Origin: Francisellaceae bacterium
GTDB lineage: Bacteria > Pseudomonadota > Gammaproteobacteria > Francisellales > Francisellaceae
Length of the DNA stretch: 64,000 nt
Assembly (NCBI GenBank): GCA_028355575.1
Contig: JAOMSY010000006.1
Coordinates: 1-64,000 of the forward strand
Reading direction: 5' to 3'
In this document: piece after piece, positions 35,150-43,655 of the stretch
How positions within the stretch are numbered: the first letter of the stretch is position 1
Layout: the number at the start of each line of letters is the position of its first letter
Position numbers and translations under genes: made by a program
The notes under the pieces: generated by a model
Told to the model about the DNA's origin: nothing
The model's database searches: none
What the model saw: the letters and a program-made list of their open reading frames with translations, nothing else

Positions 35150-36250
35150 ATGTCTCAAAATATTTTTCCTGATTTACGTGCTTATGTCACCATAAATAGA
35201 GACAACTTAAAGCACAACTTTCAAGTACTTAAAAACCTAAATCCCGATAGTAAAATAATCTGCATGGTCAAAGCAAATGCTTATGGTCACGATAGTGTCT
35301 ATGTTGCTAAAGCTTTAGACAAACAAACCAGTTACTTTGGTGTTGCTAGTATAGAAGGGGCAATCAAGCTTGTTGAGTCAAACATAAAAGCCAAAGTACT
35401 AATATTTTCAGGATTTTTTTGCAAAGAACAAATTTCTGTTATGAAAAAATTTCACTTAATTCCCGTTATTCATAGCATTTATCAGCTTCAGCTACTGCTA
35501 GAATATGCTCCTGAGTGGGGAGTAGAATTGTGGTTAAAAATCAATTCTGGCATGAATCGCTTAGGATTGTCAGAAATGGAATTTGAGCAAGCAAATAAAT
35601 TGCTTACTGAAGGAAAACATCACCTTACGGGTATAAATCTTATCAGTCATTTAGCTGAATCACATGACGAAGAAAGTCAATTTACATTAAAACAAATCAA
35701 TTATTTTAAATTTCTATCAAAATATAAAATTTACGACTTAATAAGTATTAATAATTCTGCCGCATCCATTATCTATCCAGACCCTTATTTCAATACTGTT
35801 CGCTTTGGTATATCACTATATGGCATCTCTACGCTTTCAGGTGAAACTAAAAGATCGCTAGATTTAAAACCTGTAATGACATTTAAATCTCAAATAATTG
35901 CTATCCAAAAAATTAAACAAGGTGAAAGCGTTGGTTATGATCGAAATTGGTTTGCAAATGTTGACTCAATAATTGCAATTATTCCCGTCGGATATGGTGA
36001 TGGCTACCCTCAACATGCTACAAATGGCACACCCATTTTAATTAAAGGCAGAGAATGCCCATTAGTGGGAAATGTTTCTATGGATATGCTTGCTGTCGAC
36101 ATTACTTCTCTGACGGATATAAACATTGGTGAGCCTGTCACTTTATGGGGAGAAGGCCTACCCGTTGAAAAAGTTGCAAAAGCAATGCAATTTTCTCCAT
36201 ATGGGCTAGTCGCTGGTATACGCAGAAGAGTCTACCATCATTTTATTTAA
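35150..36250 (+). CDS. alr: Alanine racemase
   Basis: From the ATG at 35150 the product is about 366 residues, the family norm. MVKANAYGHD carries the PLP lysine near residue 40, and the barrel includes KINSGMNRLGL and VRFGISLYGI. The C-terminal domain has the catalytic Tyr in SVGYDRNW, IPVGYGDGYPQ, and GNVSMDMLAVD. It makes D-alanine for peptidoglycan. The start is uncertain: the frame is open back to a TTG at 35069 with further ATGs at 35114 and 35144, none with a good ribosome-binding site; 35150 gives the N-terminus expected from homologues. Confidence 0.95.
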   Translation: MSQNIFPDLRAYVTINRDNLKHNFQVLKNLNPDSKIICMVKANAYGHDSVYVAKALDKQTSYFGVASIEGAIKLVESNIKAKVLIFSGFFCKEQISVMKKFHLIPVIHSIYQLQLLLEYAPEWGVELWLKINSGMNRLGLSEMEFEQANKLLTEGKHHLTGINLISHLAESHDEESQFTLKQINYFKFLSKYKIYDLISINNSAASIIYPDPYFNTVRFGISLYGISTLSGETKRSLDLKPVMTFKSQIIAIQKIKQGESVGYDRNWFANVDSIIAIIPVGYGDGYPQHATNGTPILIKGRECPLVGNVSMDMLAVDITSLTDINIGEPVTLWGEGLPVEKVAKAMQFSPYGLVAGIRRRVYHHFI

Positions 36251-36265
36251 ATTTCTGAACAGGGA

Positions 36266-37339
36266 TTAATTGTCAAAAATAGCCTCTACAAAATCTTCTG
36301 CCTCAAAAGGTTGTAAGTCATCAATACCCTCACCCACCCCAATAAAACGAATCGGGATATTCAACGCTTTAGAGATTGCAAAAACAATACCCCCTTTTGC
36401 AGTTCCATCCATTTTTGTTAAGGTAATGCCTGTTACACCAATTTGAGCTTTAAATTGTTCTGCCTGACTTAAGGCATTCTGCCCTGTCCCTGAATCTAAT
36501 ACTAACATCACTTCATGAGGCGCGGTTTCATCTAACTTTTTAATGACTCTGACAACTTTTTTAAGTTCATCCATTAAATTTGATTTTGTATGTAGGCGAC
36601 CGGCTGTATCTGCGATAATAATATCAACATCTCTTGCTTTGGCAGCATTTACTGCGTCATAAATAACCGATGCGCTGTCTGCACCAGTGTGTTGTGCCAC
36701 GACTGGAATATCATTTCTCGCACCCCATTCTTGTAGTTGCTCTACCGCAGCAGCACGAAAAGTGTCACCTGCCGCCATCATGACAGATTTTCCATCTTGT
36801 TTGATTTTTTTAGCGAGCTTACCAATTGTCGTCGTTTTCCCAGCACCATTAATACCAATCATTAATAAAACATAAGGTTTTTTTGTGGTATCGATTTCTA
36901 AGGGTTTCGTACAGGGTTCTAGAATTGCCTCTAACTCACTTTTTATTAAATCAATTAATTGATCACTGGTTTGGAGCTCATTACGTTTTACTTGTCCTCT
37001 AATTTTCTCCATGATCATATTAGTTGAATCAACACCAATATCTGCAACAAGTAGTTGCATTTCTATTTCATCAATAAGATCATCATCAATAATTTTTTTA
37101 CCTAAAAGAATATCTGAGAATCCCGCACCAAATTTTGAGCTCGTTTTTTTAAGCCCAGTTTTCAGCTTAGAAATAAAACCTTTTTTGCTTGGTACATTAA
37201 TTTCAGACTGAAGCATTGAATCTTCTTTCTTTTCAGATTCAATTTCTTTCTTAGCTGATTCGATAATTTTTTCATCTTCAACGGTTTCATCCGTTGTTTT
37301 CTTATCATTTGAATTTTTAAAAAGCTTAAAAACACTCAT
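36266..37339 (-). CDS. ftsY: Signal recognition particle receptor FtsY
   Basis: The 357-residue protein has a short acidic N-terminal A domain rich in Lys and Glu (about 1-50), the N helical bundle, and the SRP-type GTPase with GINGAGKTTTIGKLA (about 159-173), DTFRAAAVEQL, DTAGRLHTKSNLMDEL, TKMDGTAKGG and GVGEGIDDL. It docks ribosome-SRP complexes at the inner membrane for co-translational insertion. The A domain is much shorter than in E. coli (497 residues). The usual partners ftsE/ftsX/rpoH are not adjacent, although rpoH is elsewhere in the window. Confidence 0.97.
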   Translation of the reverse strand: MSVFKLFKNSNDKKTTDETVEDEKIIESAKKEIESEKKEDSMLQSEINVPSKKGFISKLKTGLKKTSSKFGAGFSDILLGKKIIDDDLIDEIEMQLLVADIGVDSTNMIMEKIRGQVKRNELQTSDQLIDLIKSELEAILEPCTKPLEIDTTKKPYVLLMIGINGAGKTTTIGKLAKKIKQDGKSVMMAAGDTFRAAAVEQLQEWGARNDIPVVAQHTGADSASVIYDAVNAAKARDVDIIIADTAGRLHTKSNLMDELKKVVRVIKKLDETAPHEVMLVLDSGTGQNALSQAEQFKAQIGVTGITLTKMDGTAKGGIVFAISKALNIPIRFIGVGEGIDDLQPFEAEDFVEAIFDN

Positions 37340-37496
37340 TACATCTTACCTATATGTTTTGGCTCTTGAAGAATAATAACCACTATCAAAGCATAATGGT
37401 TTTATATCATAACACTATTGATAAATTATGCTCTATTATTGCATTTAAATATATTTTGAAGTAGCTTTCTTATTATACTGGTCTAGTAGAATTATC

Positions 37497-39206
37497 ATGG
37501 AAAAAATCTGGTTAGAACATTACCCCAAGGGTATCCCACACACGGTTGATATTGACCCAAACCAAACCATTATAAGCATGTTTGATGATGCTGTGATCAA
37601 ATACGGTGATAAAATTGCTGATGAATGTTTAGATGTCAAAGTTAGTTATAACAAACTAAATGAACTAAGTGATGCATTTGCAGCATATTGCCAAAACAAA
37701 CTAGGATTAAAAAAAGGCGACGTTTTAGGCATAATGTCCCCAAATTTAATCCAATACCATATCGCTATATTTGGTGCTCACAAGGCTGGACTGACTGTTA
37801 CGGGTATCAACCCAATGTACACACCTAAAGAACTGGAATATCAGTTTCAAGATGCCAACATTAAAGCTATCGTAGTACTTGAAAACTTTGCTGAAGTTGT
37901 GGAAAAAACTATAAAAACAACACCTGTGGAACATATTATTGTGACCAGTTTAGGTGATATGCACGCTTGCCCTAAAAGCTGTATTATTAATTTTGTTGTG
38001 CGTAAAATAAAGAAAATGGTGCCTAAGTATAATCTACCAAAGGCAATCTCATTTAAACAAGTATTAAAGAAAGGCAGCCAATTAGATTACAAACGACCTT
38101 CTACAGTAGGAGAAGATTTATCTTTTCTACAGTATACAGGTGGGACAACAGGCAAATCTAAAGGTGTAATGCTTACACACACCAACATTGTGGCTAATAT
38201 CAAACAAATACATACATTACTATCACCAGTATTCGATGGTAAACAAGAAGAAATATGGTTAGCGCCACTACCAATGTTCCATATTTTTGCATTAACAGCA
38301 TCTTTTGTACCAATGCTTGCTTTTGGACATAAGAATCTATTTGTCCCCAATCCTCGTGATTTGAAAATGTTTATAAAAATTGCAAAATCCCATAAATTCA
38401 CATTAATTACAGGTGTGAATACACTGTTTAGCGCACTAGCCTATAACAAAGATTTTCAAGCAGGTGATTACTCAAGCTTAAAAGTGTCTTGGGCTGGCGG
38501 CATGCCTGTTCAAGAGCACGTTGCACATAAATGGCATGAAGTAACTGGCTGTCCTCTTCAGGTTGCCTATGGTTTAAGCGAAACATCTCCTGGTGTAAGT
38601 GCTGATTTTTATAATACACAAGAGTTCAGTGGATCCATCGGCTACCCATTCCCTAATACAGATGTAGAAATCCGTGATGCAGAAAATGGTGAATTAAAGC
38701 CAATCGGTGAATCTGGCGAAATATGTGTTAAAGGCCCTCAAGTCATGAAAGGCTATCTAAACAAACCTGAAGAAACCGCTAAATCTTTACAAGATGGCTG
38801 GTTTAAAACTGGTGATGTTGGCATCATGAATAATGATGGACAAATAAAACTTGTTGATCGTACAAAAGACATGGTGATTGTTTCAGGATTTAATGTCTAT
38901 ACCGTTGAAGTCGAGCACGTGATTGCACATATGCCAGAAGTCTTAGATGTCGCCGTAATTGGTGTTCCAAACAAAAAAACAGGTGAAGCACTAAAAGCGC
39001 ATATTGTCCTTAAAGAAGGGAAAACGCTAACAGCTCAACAAGTAATAGATTACTGCCATGAGAATATCACGAGATATAAAACACCAAAACTGATTAGCTT
39101 TAATGAGGCTTTACCATTAAGTCCCGTAGGTAAAATACTTAAAACTGAGCTCAGAAAACTGCCAGAAAATTTAAAATTTTTTGAAGAGGCTGAGAGAGAA
39201 AATTAA
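37497..39206 (+). CDS. fadD: Long-chain fatty-acid--CoA ligase
   Basis: The 569-residue AMP-forming ligase shows the P-loop-like YTGGTTGKSKGVMLTH (about 215-230), AYGLSETSPG (adenine binding), GWFKTGDVG with the conserved Asp, and the C-terminal RTKDMVIVSGFNVY hinge and KTPKLISFNEALPLSPVGKILKTEL with the adenylation Lys. The overall pattern matches FadD. It activates long-chain fatty acids at the inner membrane for beta-oxidation or lipid synthesis. It stands alone; no other fad genes are nearby. Confidence 0.92.
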   Translation: MEKIWLEHYPKGIPHTVDIDPNQTIISMFDDAVIKYGDKIADECLDVKVSYNKLNELSDAFAAYCQNKLGLKKGDVLGIMSPNLIQYHIAIFGAHKAGLTVTGINPMYTPKELEYQFQDANIKAIVVLENFAEVVEKTIKTTPVEHIIVTSLGDMHACPKSCIINFVVRKIKKMVPKYNLPKAISFKQVLKKGSQLDYKRPSTVGEDLSFLQYTGGTTGKSKGVMLTHTNIVANIKQIHTLLSPVFDGKQEEIWLAPLPMFHIFALTASFVPMLAFGHKNLFVPNPRDLKMFIKIAKSHKFTLITGVNTLFSALAYNKDFQAGDYSSLKVSWAGGMPVQEHVAHKWHEVTGCPLQVAYGLSETSPGVSADFYNTQEFSGSIGYPFPNTDVEIRDAENGELKPIGESGEICVKGPQVMKGYLNKPEETAKSLQDGWFKTGDVGIMNNDGQIKLVDRTKDMVIVSGFNVYTVEVEHVIAHMPEVLDVAVIGVPNKKTGEALKAHIVLKEGKTLTAQQVIDYCHENITRYKTPKLISFNEALPLSPVGKILKTELRKLPENLKFFEEAEREN

Positions 39207-39437
39207 GATTCTTTCAACTTATATAAATGATTAAATGTCACTCAATTGTGATCTATACTTGAACAACCGTTGTAACTATTTATTCTTTAAGCATTAAAAT
39301 AATGTCAATATCGTACATTTAAATATAATTAAATTCTTTTATACGATTTTCCAAAATTTACTTCTAGACTTAGAGTAATATATCTCATTTGCAAGATATG
39401 AAATACATTCGTGCTATCATATAAAGTAGGGAAACAA

Positions 39438-41582
39438 ATGCTAGAAGTTATGGATAACAAGACAATACAAGCTATCGAATTACAAAGTGCATCTACCGAC
39501 ATATGGGATAAAAAATATCGCCTTAAAGATGGTAAAGGTGAACCTGTTGACCGTACGATTGATAGCACATACAAACGAGTTGCCGAAGCACTCTCATCAG
39601 TTGAAAAAACTAAAGAACTACAAGAGAAGTGGAATAAAGAATTTTTATGGGCATTACGCCACGGTGCCATCCCAGCAGGTAGAATTATCTCAAATGCTGG
39701 CGCTCTAAACTACAAGCCAGCTACATCTACGATCAACTGTACTGTCTCAGGCACAATTGATGATTCAATGAGTGGTATCCTCGAAAAAGTACACGAATCA
39801 GGTCTAACGCTAAAAGCTGGATGTGGAATTGGATATGAGTTCTCTACACTGAGACCAAAAGGGTCATTCGTTGCCGGTGCAGGCGCACATACATCTGGAC
39901 CGCTTTCTTTCATGGATATCTATGACAAAATGTGCTTTACCGTTTCTTCTGCTGGTGGCCGCCGAGGTGCACAAATGGGAACATTTGACATTGGTCACCC
40001 TGATGTTTTAGATTTTATTAGAGCTAAACGTGAAGATGGGCGTTTAAGGCAATTCAATTTATCACTACTCATTACAGCTGACTTTATGAAAGCAGTCGAA
40101 GCTGGTGACGATTGGAAACTATCATTCCCTTTGACACAAAAAGAAAAAGAAACACATAACCTCGATTTAAATAATCCTAATGAAGTTATTTGGCGTGAAT
40201 GGCCAGCCAAAAGAGATTATATTGTAGATGATACAGGACTCGTTGCTTGTAAAGTCTATCGCACCATGAAGGCAAAACGCCTTTGGGATATGATCATGAC
40301 CTCAACATACGATTATGCTGAGCCTGGTTTTATATTAATAGATAAAGTGAATGAAGAAAACAACAACTGGTTTTGTGAAACAATTAGAGCAACGAACCCT
40401 TGTGGAGAACAACCATTACCTCCTTATGGTTCTTGTCTATTGGGTTCAATAAACTTAACCAAGTTTGTTAATAATCCTTTTACAGATGACGCAAACTTTG
40501 ACTGGAAGAAATATAAAAAAGTCATCCGTATTTTTACCAGAATGCTGGATAATGTTGTTGAAATTAACGGTTTGCCATTAGAGCAGCAACGCAAAGAGAT
40601 CACCCATAAACGACGCCATGGCATGGGATTCTTAGGACTAGGTTCAACCATAACAATGTTAAAAATGAAATATGGATCAACCAGTTCTCTAGACTTTACT
40701 GAAGAGGTCGCCAAAACACTTGCAATTACAGGTTGGGAAGAAGGCATTGTACTTGCTAAAGAAAAAGGCGTGGCGCCAGCATTGGAAGAAGAATATACAA
40801 TTACAGATGAATATATTAGACTTAGACCAGAAATTGCACGGGATGGTATTCAAGTTGGTGAAAAACTTAAAGGCAAAACCTTACTAGCTAAATATAGTAA
40901 ATATATGCAAAGAATAGGCCATGAGCGTCCAGACATTATTAAAGATATCGCTGAGCATGGTTGTCGTTTTACGCATCATTCATCCATTGCACCAACAGGT
41001 ACAATTTCTTTATCTCTAGCCAACAATGTTAGTAATGGCATTGAACCAAGCTTTGCTCACCATTACTCAAGAAATGTCATTAGAGAAGGGAAAAAATCCA
41101 AAGAAAAAGTGGATGTCTTTTCATTTGAGCTCCTAGCTTATAAGCAAATAATTAACTCTGATGCTATGCCCTTTAGCACAGACCCTGAAACCGCACTACC
41201 AAACTATTTTATTACTGCGGACACAGTCACGCCTAAACAACATGTTGATATTCAGGCAGCTGCACAAAAGTGGGTTGACTCTAGCATTTCGAAGACGGCA
41301 AACATACCAACAGATTTTAACTTTGAAGACTTTAAAGATATTTATTTATATGCCTATAAGAAAGGTCTAAAAGGCTGCACCACTTTCCGCTTTAATCCAG
41401 AAGTATTTCAAGGTGTACTTGTAAATGAAAAAGATTTAGAAAATACAACATATCGTTTTGTGTTAGATGATGAATCGATTATAGAATTAAAAGGAAATCA
41501 AGAAATTGAGTATGATGGTGAAACTCATACTGCAGCAAACCTATATGATGCATTAAAAGAAGGTTATTACGGTAAATTTTAA
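39438..41582 (+). CDS. nrdJ: B12-dependent (class II) ribonucleotide reductase, catalytic part
   Basis: About 714 residues starting at the ATG at 39438, which has AGGG eight bases upstream; a GTG at 39411 has none. The barrel has the substrate-site Cys in STINCTVSG, AGCGIGYEFSTLRP, SAGGRRGAQMGTFD, the active-site ATNPCGEQPLPPYGSCLLGSINL with the radical-site Cys, and IAPTGTISL. This is the adenosylcobalamin-using type that makes deoxyribonucleotides without oxygen or an NrdB partner. The redox tail is not in this polypeptide but in the next gene (14-base gap), the NrdJa/NrdJb arrangement known from Pseudomonas aeruginosa. No cobalamin riboswitch or clear NrdR box is visible in the 231-base upstream gap. 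Confidence 0.93.
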   Translation: MLEVMDNKTIQAIELQSASTDIWDKKYRLKDGKGEPVDRTIDSTYKRVAEALSSVEKTKELQEKWNKEFLWALRHGAIPAGRIISNAGALNYKPATSTINCTVSGTIDDSMSGILEKVHESGLTLKAGCGIGYEFSTLRPKGSFVAGAGAHTSGPLSFMDIYDKMCFTVSSAGGRRGAQMGTFDIGHPDVLDFIRAKREDGRLRQFNLSLLITADFMKAVEAGDDWKLSFPLTQKEKETHNLDLNNPNEVIWREWPAKRDYIVDDTGLVACKVYRTMKAKRLWDMIMTSTYDYAEPGFILIDKVNEENNNWFCETIRATNPCGEQPLPPYGSCLLGSINLTKFVNNPFTDDANFDWKKYKKVIRIFTRMLDNVVEINGLPLEQQRKEITHKRRHGMGFLGLGSTITMLKMKYGSTSSLDFTEEVAKTLAITGWEEGIVLAKEKGVAPALEEEYTITDEYIRLRPEIARDGIQVGEKLKGKTLLAKYSKYMQRIGHERPDIIKDIAEHGCRFTHHSSIAPTGTISLSLANNVSNGIEPSFAHHYSRNVIREGKKSKEKVDVFSFELLAYKQIINSDAMPFSTDPETALPNYFITADTVTPKQHVDIQAAAQKWVDSSISKTANIPTDFNFEDFKDIYLYAYKKGLKGCTTFRFNPEVFQGVLVNEKDLENTTYRFVLDDESIIELKGNQEIEYDGETHTAANLYDALKEGYYGKF

Positions 41583-41596
41583 CGTAAGGAGAGAAT

Positions 41597-42277
41597 ATGT
41601 CAGTAAAAATAGAAAAACCAATTGTTAGCTTTAATATCGTCAAAGATGAAATAAATGAGCCAACAAAAGTAAAAAAAGATAAACCAAAAGTTGAACAAAT
41701 GAGCGAGCGTGTAAAACGCCCAGAAGCACTTCTTGGTGAAACCTATAAAATCAAACCACCTCAAGCTGAACATGCATTATATGTTACCATCAATGATATT
41801 ATTCTTAACGAAGGTACGGCACATGAGTCACGTCGCCCGTTTGAGATTTTTCTTAGCTCAAAGGACATGGGACACTACCAATGGACAATTGCATTAACGT
41901 TAATTATTTCATCGGTATTCAGAAAGGGCGGTGATGTAACATTTTTAGTTGAGGAACTTCGTTCAGTATTTGACCCAAATGGCGGTTATTTTAAACGTGG
42001 GGGCAAGTATGTACCCTCCCTTGTTGCTGAAATTGGCGATGTCATTGAAAAACACCTTAAGAAAATCGGGATGATAGAGTGTGATGAAGTTGATGAACAT
42101 CAAAAAGCTTTTATAGAAACTAAAAAGAAAGAGTTAAATTTAAAAGAACAAGCAAATGATACTCATAGTGCTTTCCCTGCTGAATCTCAGTTATGTACTA
42201 CATGCAGCACAAAAGCCATGGTACTTCTTGATGGATGCCTGACCTGTCTTAATTGTGGTTACTCTAAGTGCGGTTAA
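41597..42277 (+). CDS. nrdJb: Class II ribonucleotide reductase C-terminal subunit (NrdJb, TSCPD domain)
   Basis: The 226-residue protein has a charged N-terminus, a TSCPD domain (about 70-150; HALYVTINDII, RRPFEIFLSSKDMGHYQWTIALTLIISSVFRKG) and a C-terminal Cys cluster (CTTCSTKAM and CLTCLNCGYSKCG). The Cys pairs fit the redox-active tail that re-reduces the active-site disulfide of the catalytic subunit after each turnover. It follows nrdJ by 14 bases containing an AAGGAG site, so the two are made from one message. Splitting of NrdJ into two proteins is known in Pseudomonas. Confidence 0.88.
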   Translation: MSVKIEKPIVSFNIVKDEINEPTKVKKDKPKVEQMSERVKRPEALLGETYKIKPPQAEHALYVTINDIILNEGTAHESRRPFEIFLSSKDMGHYQWTIALTLIISSVFRKGGDVTFLVEELRSVFDPNGGYFKRGGKYVPSLVAEIGDVIEKHLKKIGMIECDEVDEHQKAFIETKKKELNLKEQANDTHSAFPAESQLCTTCSTKAMVLLDGCLTCLNCGYSKCG

Positions 42278-42307
42278 GCACTAAATAAATAGTTATCATT
42301 TCCCATT

Positions 42308-43186
42308 CTAGTCAAAAAGCATTTTGCTCCAATGCAATTTTTCCCTAAGAGATTTATAATAATCATAATCAAGTGGATGTAAAATGTTGATGACTTTATC
42401 ATGTTTTTTTAATAAAACATAATTACCTTCAACCATTTTTTGATAGCTATGTCCATCATAACTTAGCTTAACTTCAGGCTCATTATATGTACCTATTTTA
42501 ATTTTGATTTCACATTCCGCATTCAAAACAATTGGCCTGGCTGTAAGTGTATGTGAGAACATTGGTACTAGAACGACCACGTCTAAACTAGGATGCATAA
42601 TAGGACCTCCTGCAGATAAGGCGTGTGCAGTTGACCCTGTTGGGGTGGCAATAATAATCCCATCAGAGCGCTGCGAATAAGCATAGTGACCATCAACCTC
42701 AACAGTTATTTCAAATAATCTACTTGCGGTACCCCCAGTGATTACAATTTCATTTAAAGCTTTAGCCCGTGAATGTATTTGTTCATCAATATATAACTCA
42801 CCATTTAACATAAAGCGCTTTTCAATAAAATATTTACCATTCAAAACTTTCATCAATCTAGAAGCAAGTTGATCAGGATTGATATCAGTTAAAAAACCTA
42901 ATTTACCCCTATTAATACCAATTATTGGTATCTCATTATATGTAGAAAGCTCTCTTGCGGCATTTAGAAAATTTCCATCTCCACCAACAACAATAGCTAA
43001 ATCACATTTCAAGGATATTTCCTTAAGTGATAGACTTATAATATTATCTAGTTTTGTTGATTCAGCTGTTTCTGTATCAAAATAAATGTTTGACTGATTT
43101 TTTAAAAGGTTATGAAGCTGCAACACAGTCTCACAGACAAGAGGGTTTATATGAGTTCCAATAATTGCGATAGCTTTAAAGTTCAT
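42308..43186 (-). CDS. nadK: NAD kinase
   Basis: The 292-residue protein has the diagnostic GGDGNFLNAAR (about 73-83), the second nucleotide loop NRGKLGFLTDI, GEL...ALNEIVITGG, and TPTGSTAHALSAGGPI (about 180-195). It phosphorylates NAD to NADP. It is the last gene of the leftward run behind rbfA, 44 bases downstream, in the place where truB usually lies in enterics. No terminator is evident after it; the convergent nrdJb ends 30 bases away. Confidence 0.95.
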   Translation of the reverse strand: MNFKAIAIIGTHINPLVCETVLQLHNLLKNQSNIYFDTETAESTKLDNIISLSLKEISLKCDLAIVVGGDGNFLNAARELSTYNEIPIIGINRGKLGFLTDINPDQLASRLMKVLNGKYFIEKRFMLNGELYIDEQIHSRAKALNEIVITGGTASRLFEITVEVDGHYAYSQRSDGIIIATPTGSTAHALSAGGPIMHPSLDVVVLVPMFSHTLTARPIVLNAECEIKIKIGTYNEPEVKLSYDGHSYQKMVEGNYVLLKKHDKVINILHPLDYDYYKSLREKLHWSKMLFD

Positions 43187-43230
43187 GAGTAGGCTTAAAT
43201 CGTATGTGACATGAATAGTATATTAAGAAA

Positions 43231-43653
43231 TTATCTTAAGCGCTCACGTTTTGTTGCAGGTTTTTCTTCTGTATCGTTCTCATTTTTATCGGTAATAATA
43301 TCTTTATCTTCGTCTCGTGCTTTTGTAATTAAAGCATCCATTTTATTTCCATAAATAAGCGAATCATCATAATGGAAACTAATATCAGGCGTGATTCTTA
43401 AATGGATTTCTTTGGCAATATATTTACGAAACAGCCCTCTTGACCTTTCTAGAGCTTGAGATATAGAAGTAATATCAACATTATCAGATAAATTAGAAAA
43501 AAAAACTTTAGCAGTGGATAAATCTTTACTAACATCAACACCAGTTATCGAAACCCACTGCAGCCTTGGGTCTCTTATCTCTCTTGATAAAACTTTCGTA
43601 ACCGTTTTTTGTATCTCGTCTGACACTCGGTGCATACGAGCAGTATTTGCCAA
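43231..43653 (-). CDS. rbfA: Ribosome-binding factor A
   Basis: The 140-residue protein has the KH-like RbfA fold: MHRVSDEIQKTVTKVLSREIRDPRL, VSITGVDVSKDLSTAKVFFS, RSRGLFRKYIAKEIHLRITPDISFHYDDS. A charged C-terminal tail of about 25 residues follows. It binds the 30S subunit during late 16S rRNA maturation and cold adaptation. It follows infB by two bases, the standard order in proteobacteria. Confidence 0.96.
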   Translation of the reverse strand: MANTARMHRVSDEIQKTVTKVLSREIRDPRLQWVSITGVDVSKDLSTAKVFFSNLSDNVDITSISQALERSRGLFRKYIAKEIHLRITPDISFHYDDSLIYGNKMDALITKARDEDKDIITDKNENDTEEKPATKRERLR

Positions 43654-43655
43654 AG

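Noticed and set aside
39207-39437. Cobalamin riboswitch or NrdR boxes in front of nrdJ
   Set aside because: I looked for a B12-box and for paired NrdR consensus boxes and saw neither; the gap holds only AT-rich sequence and a weak inverted TCAC/GTGA.
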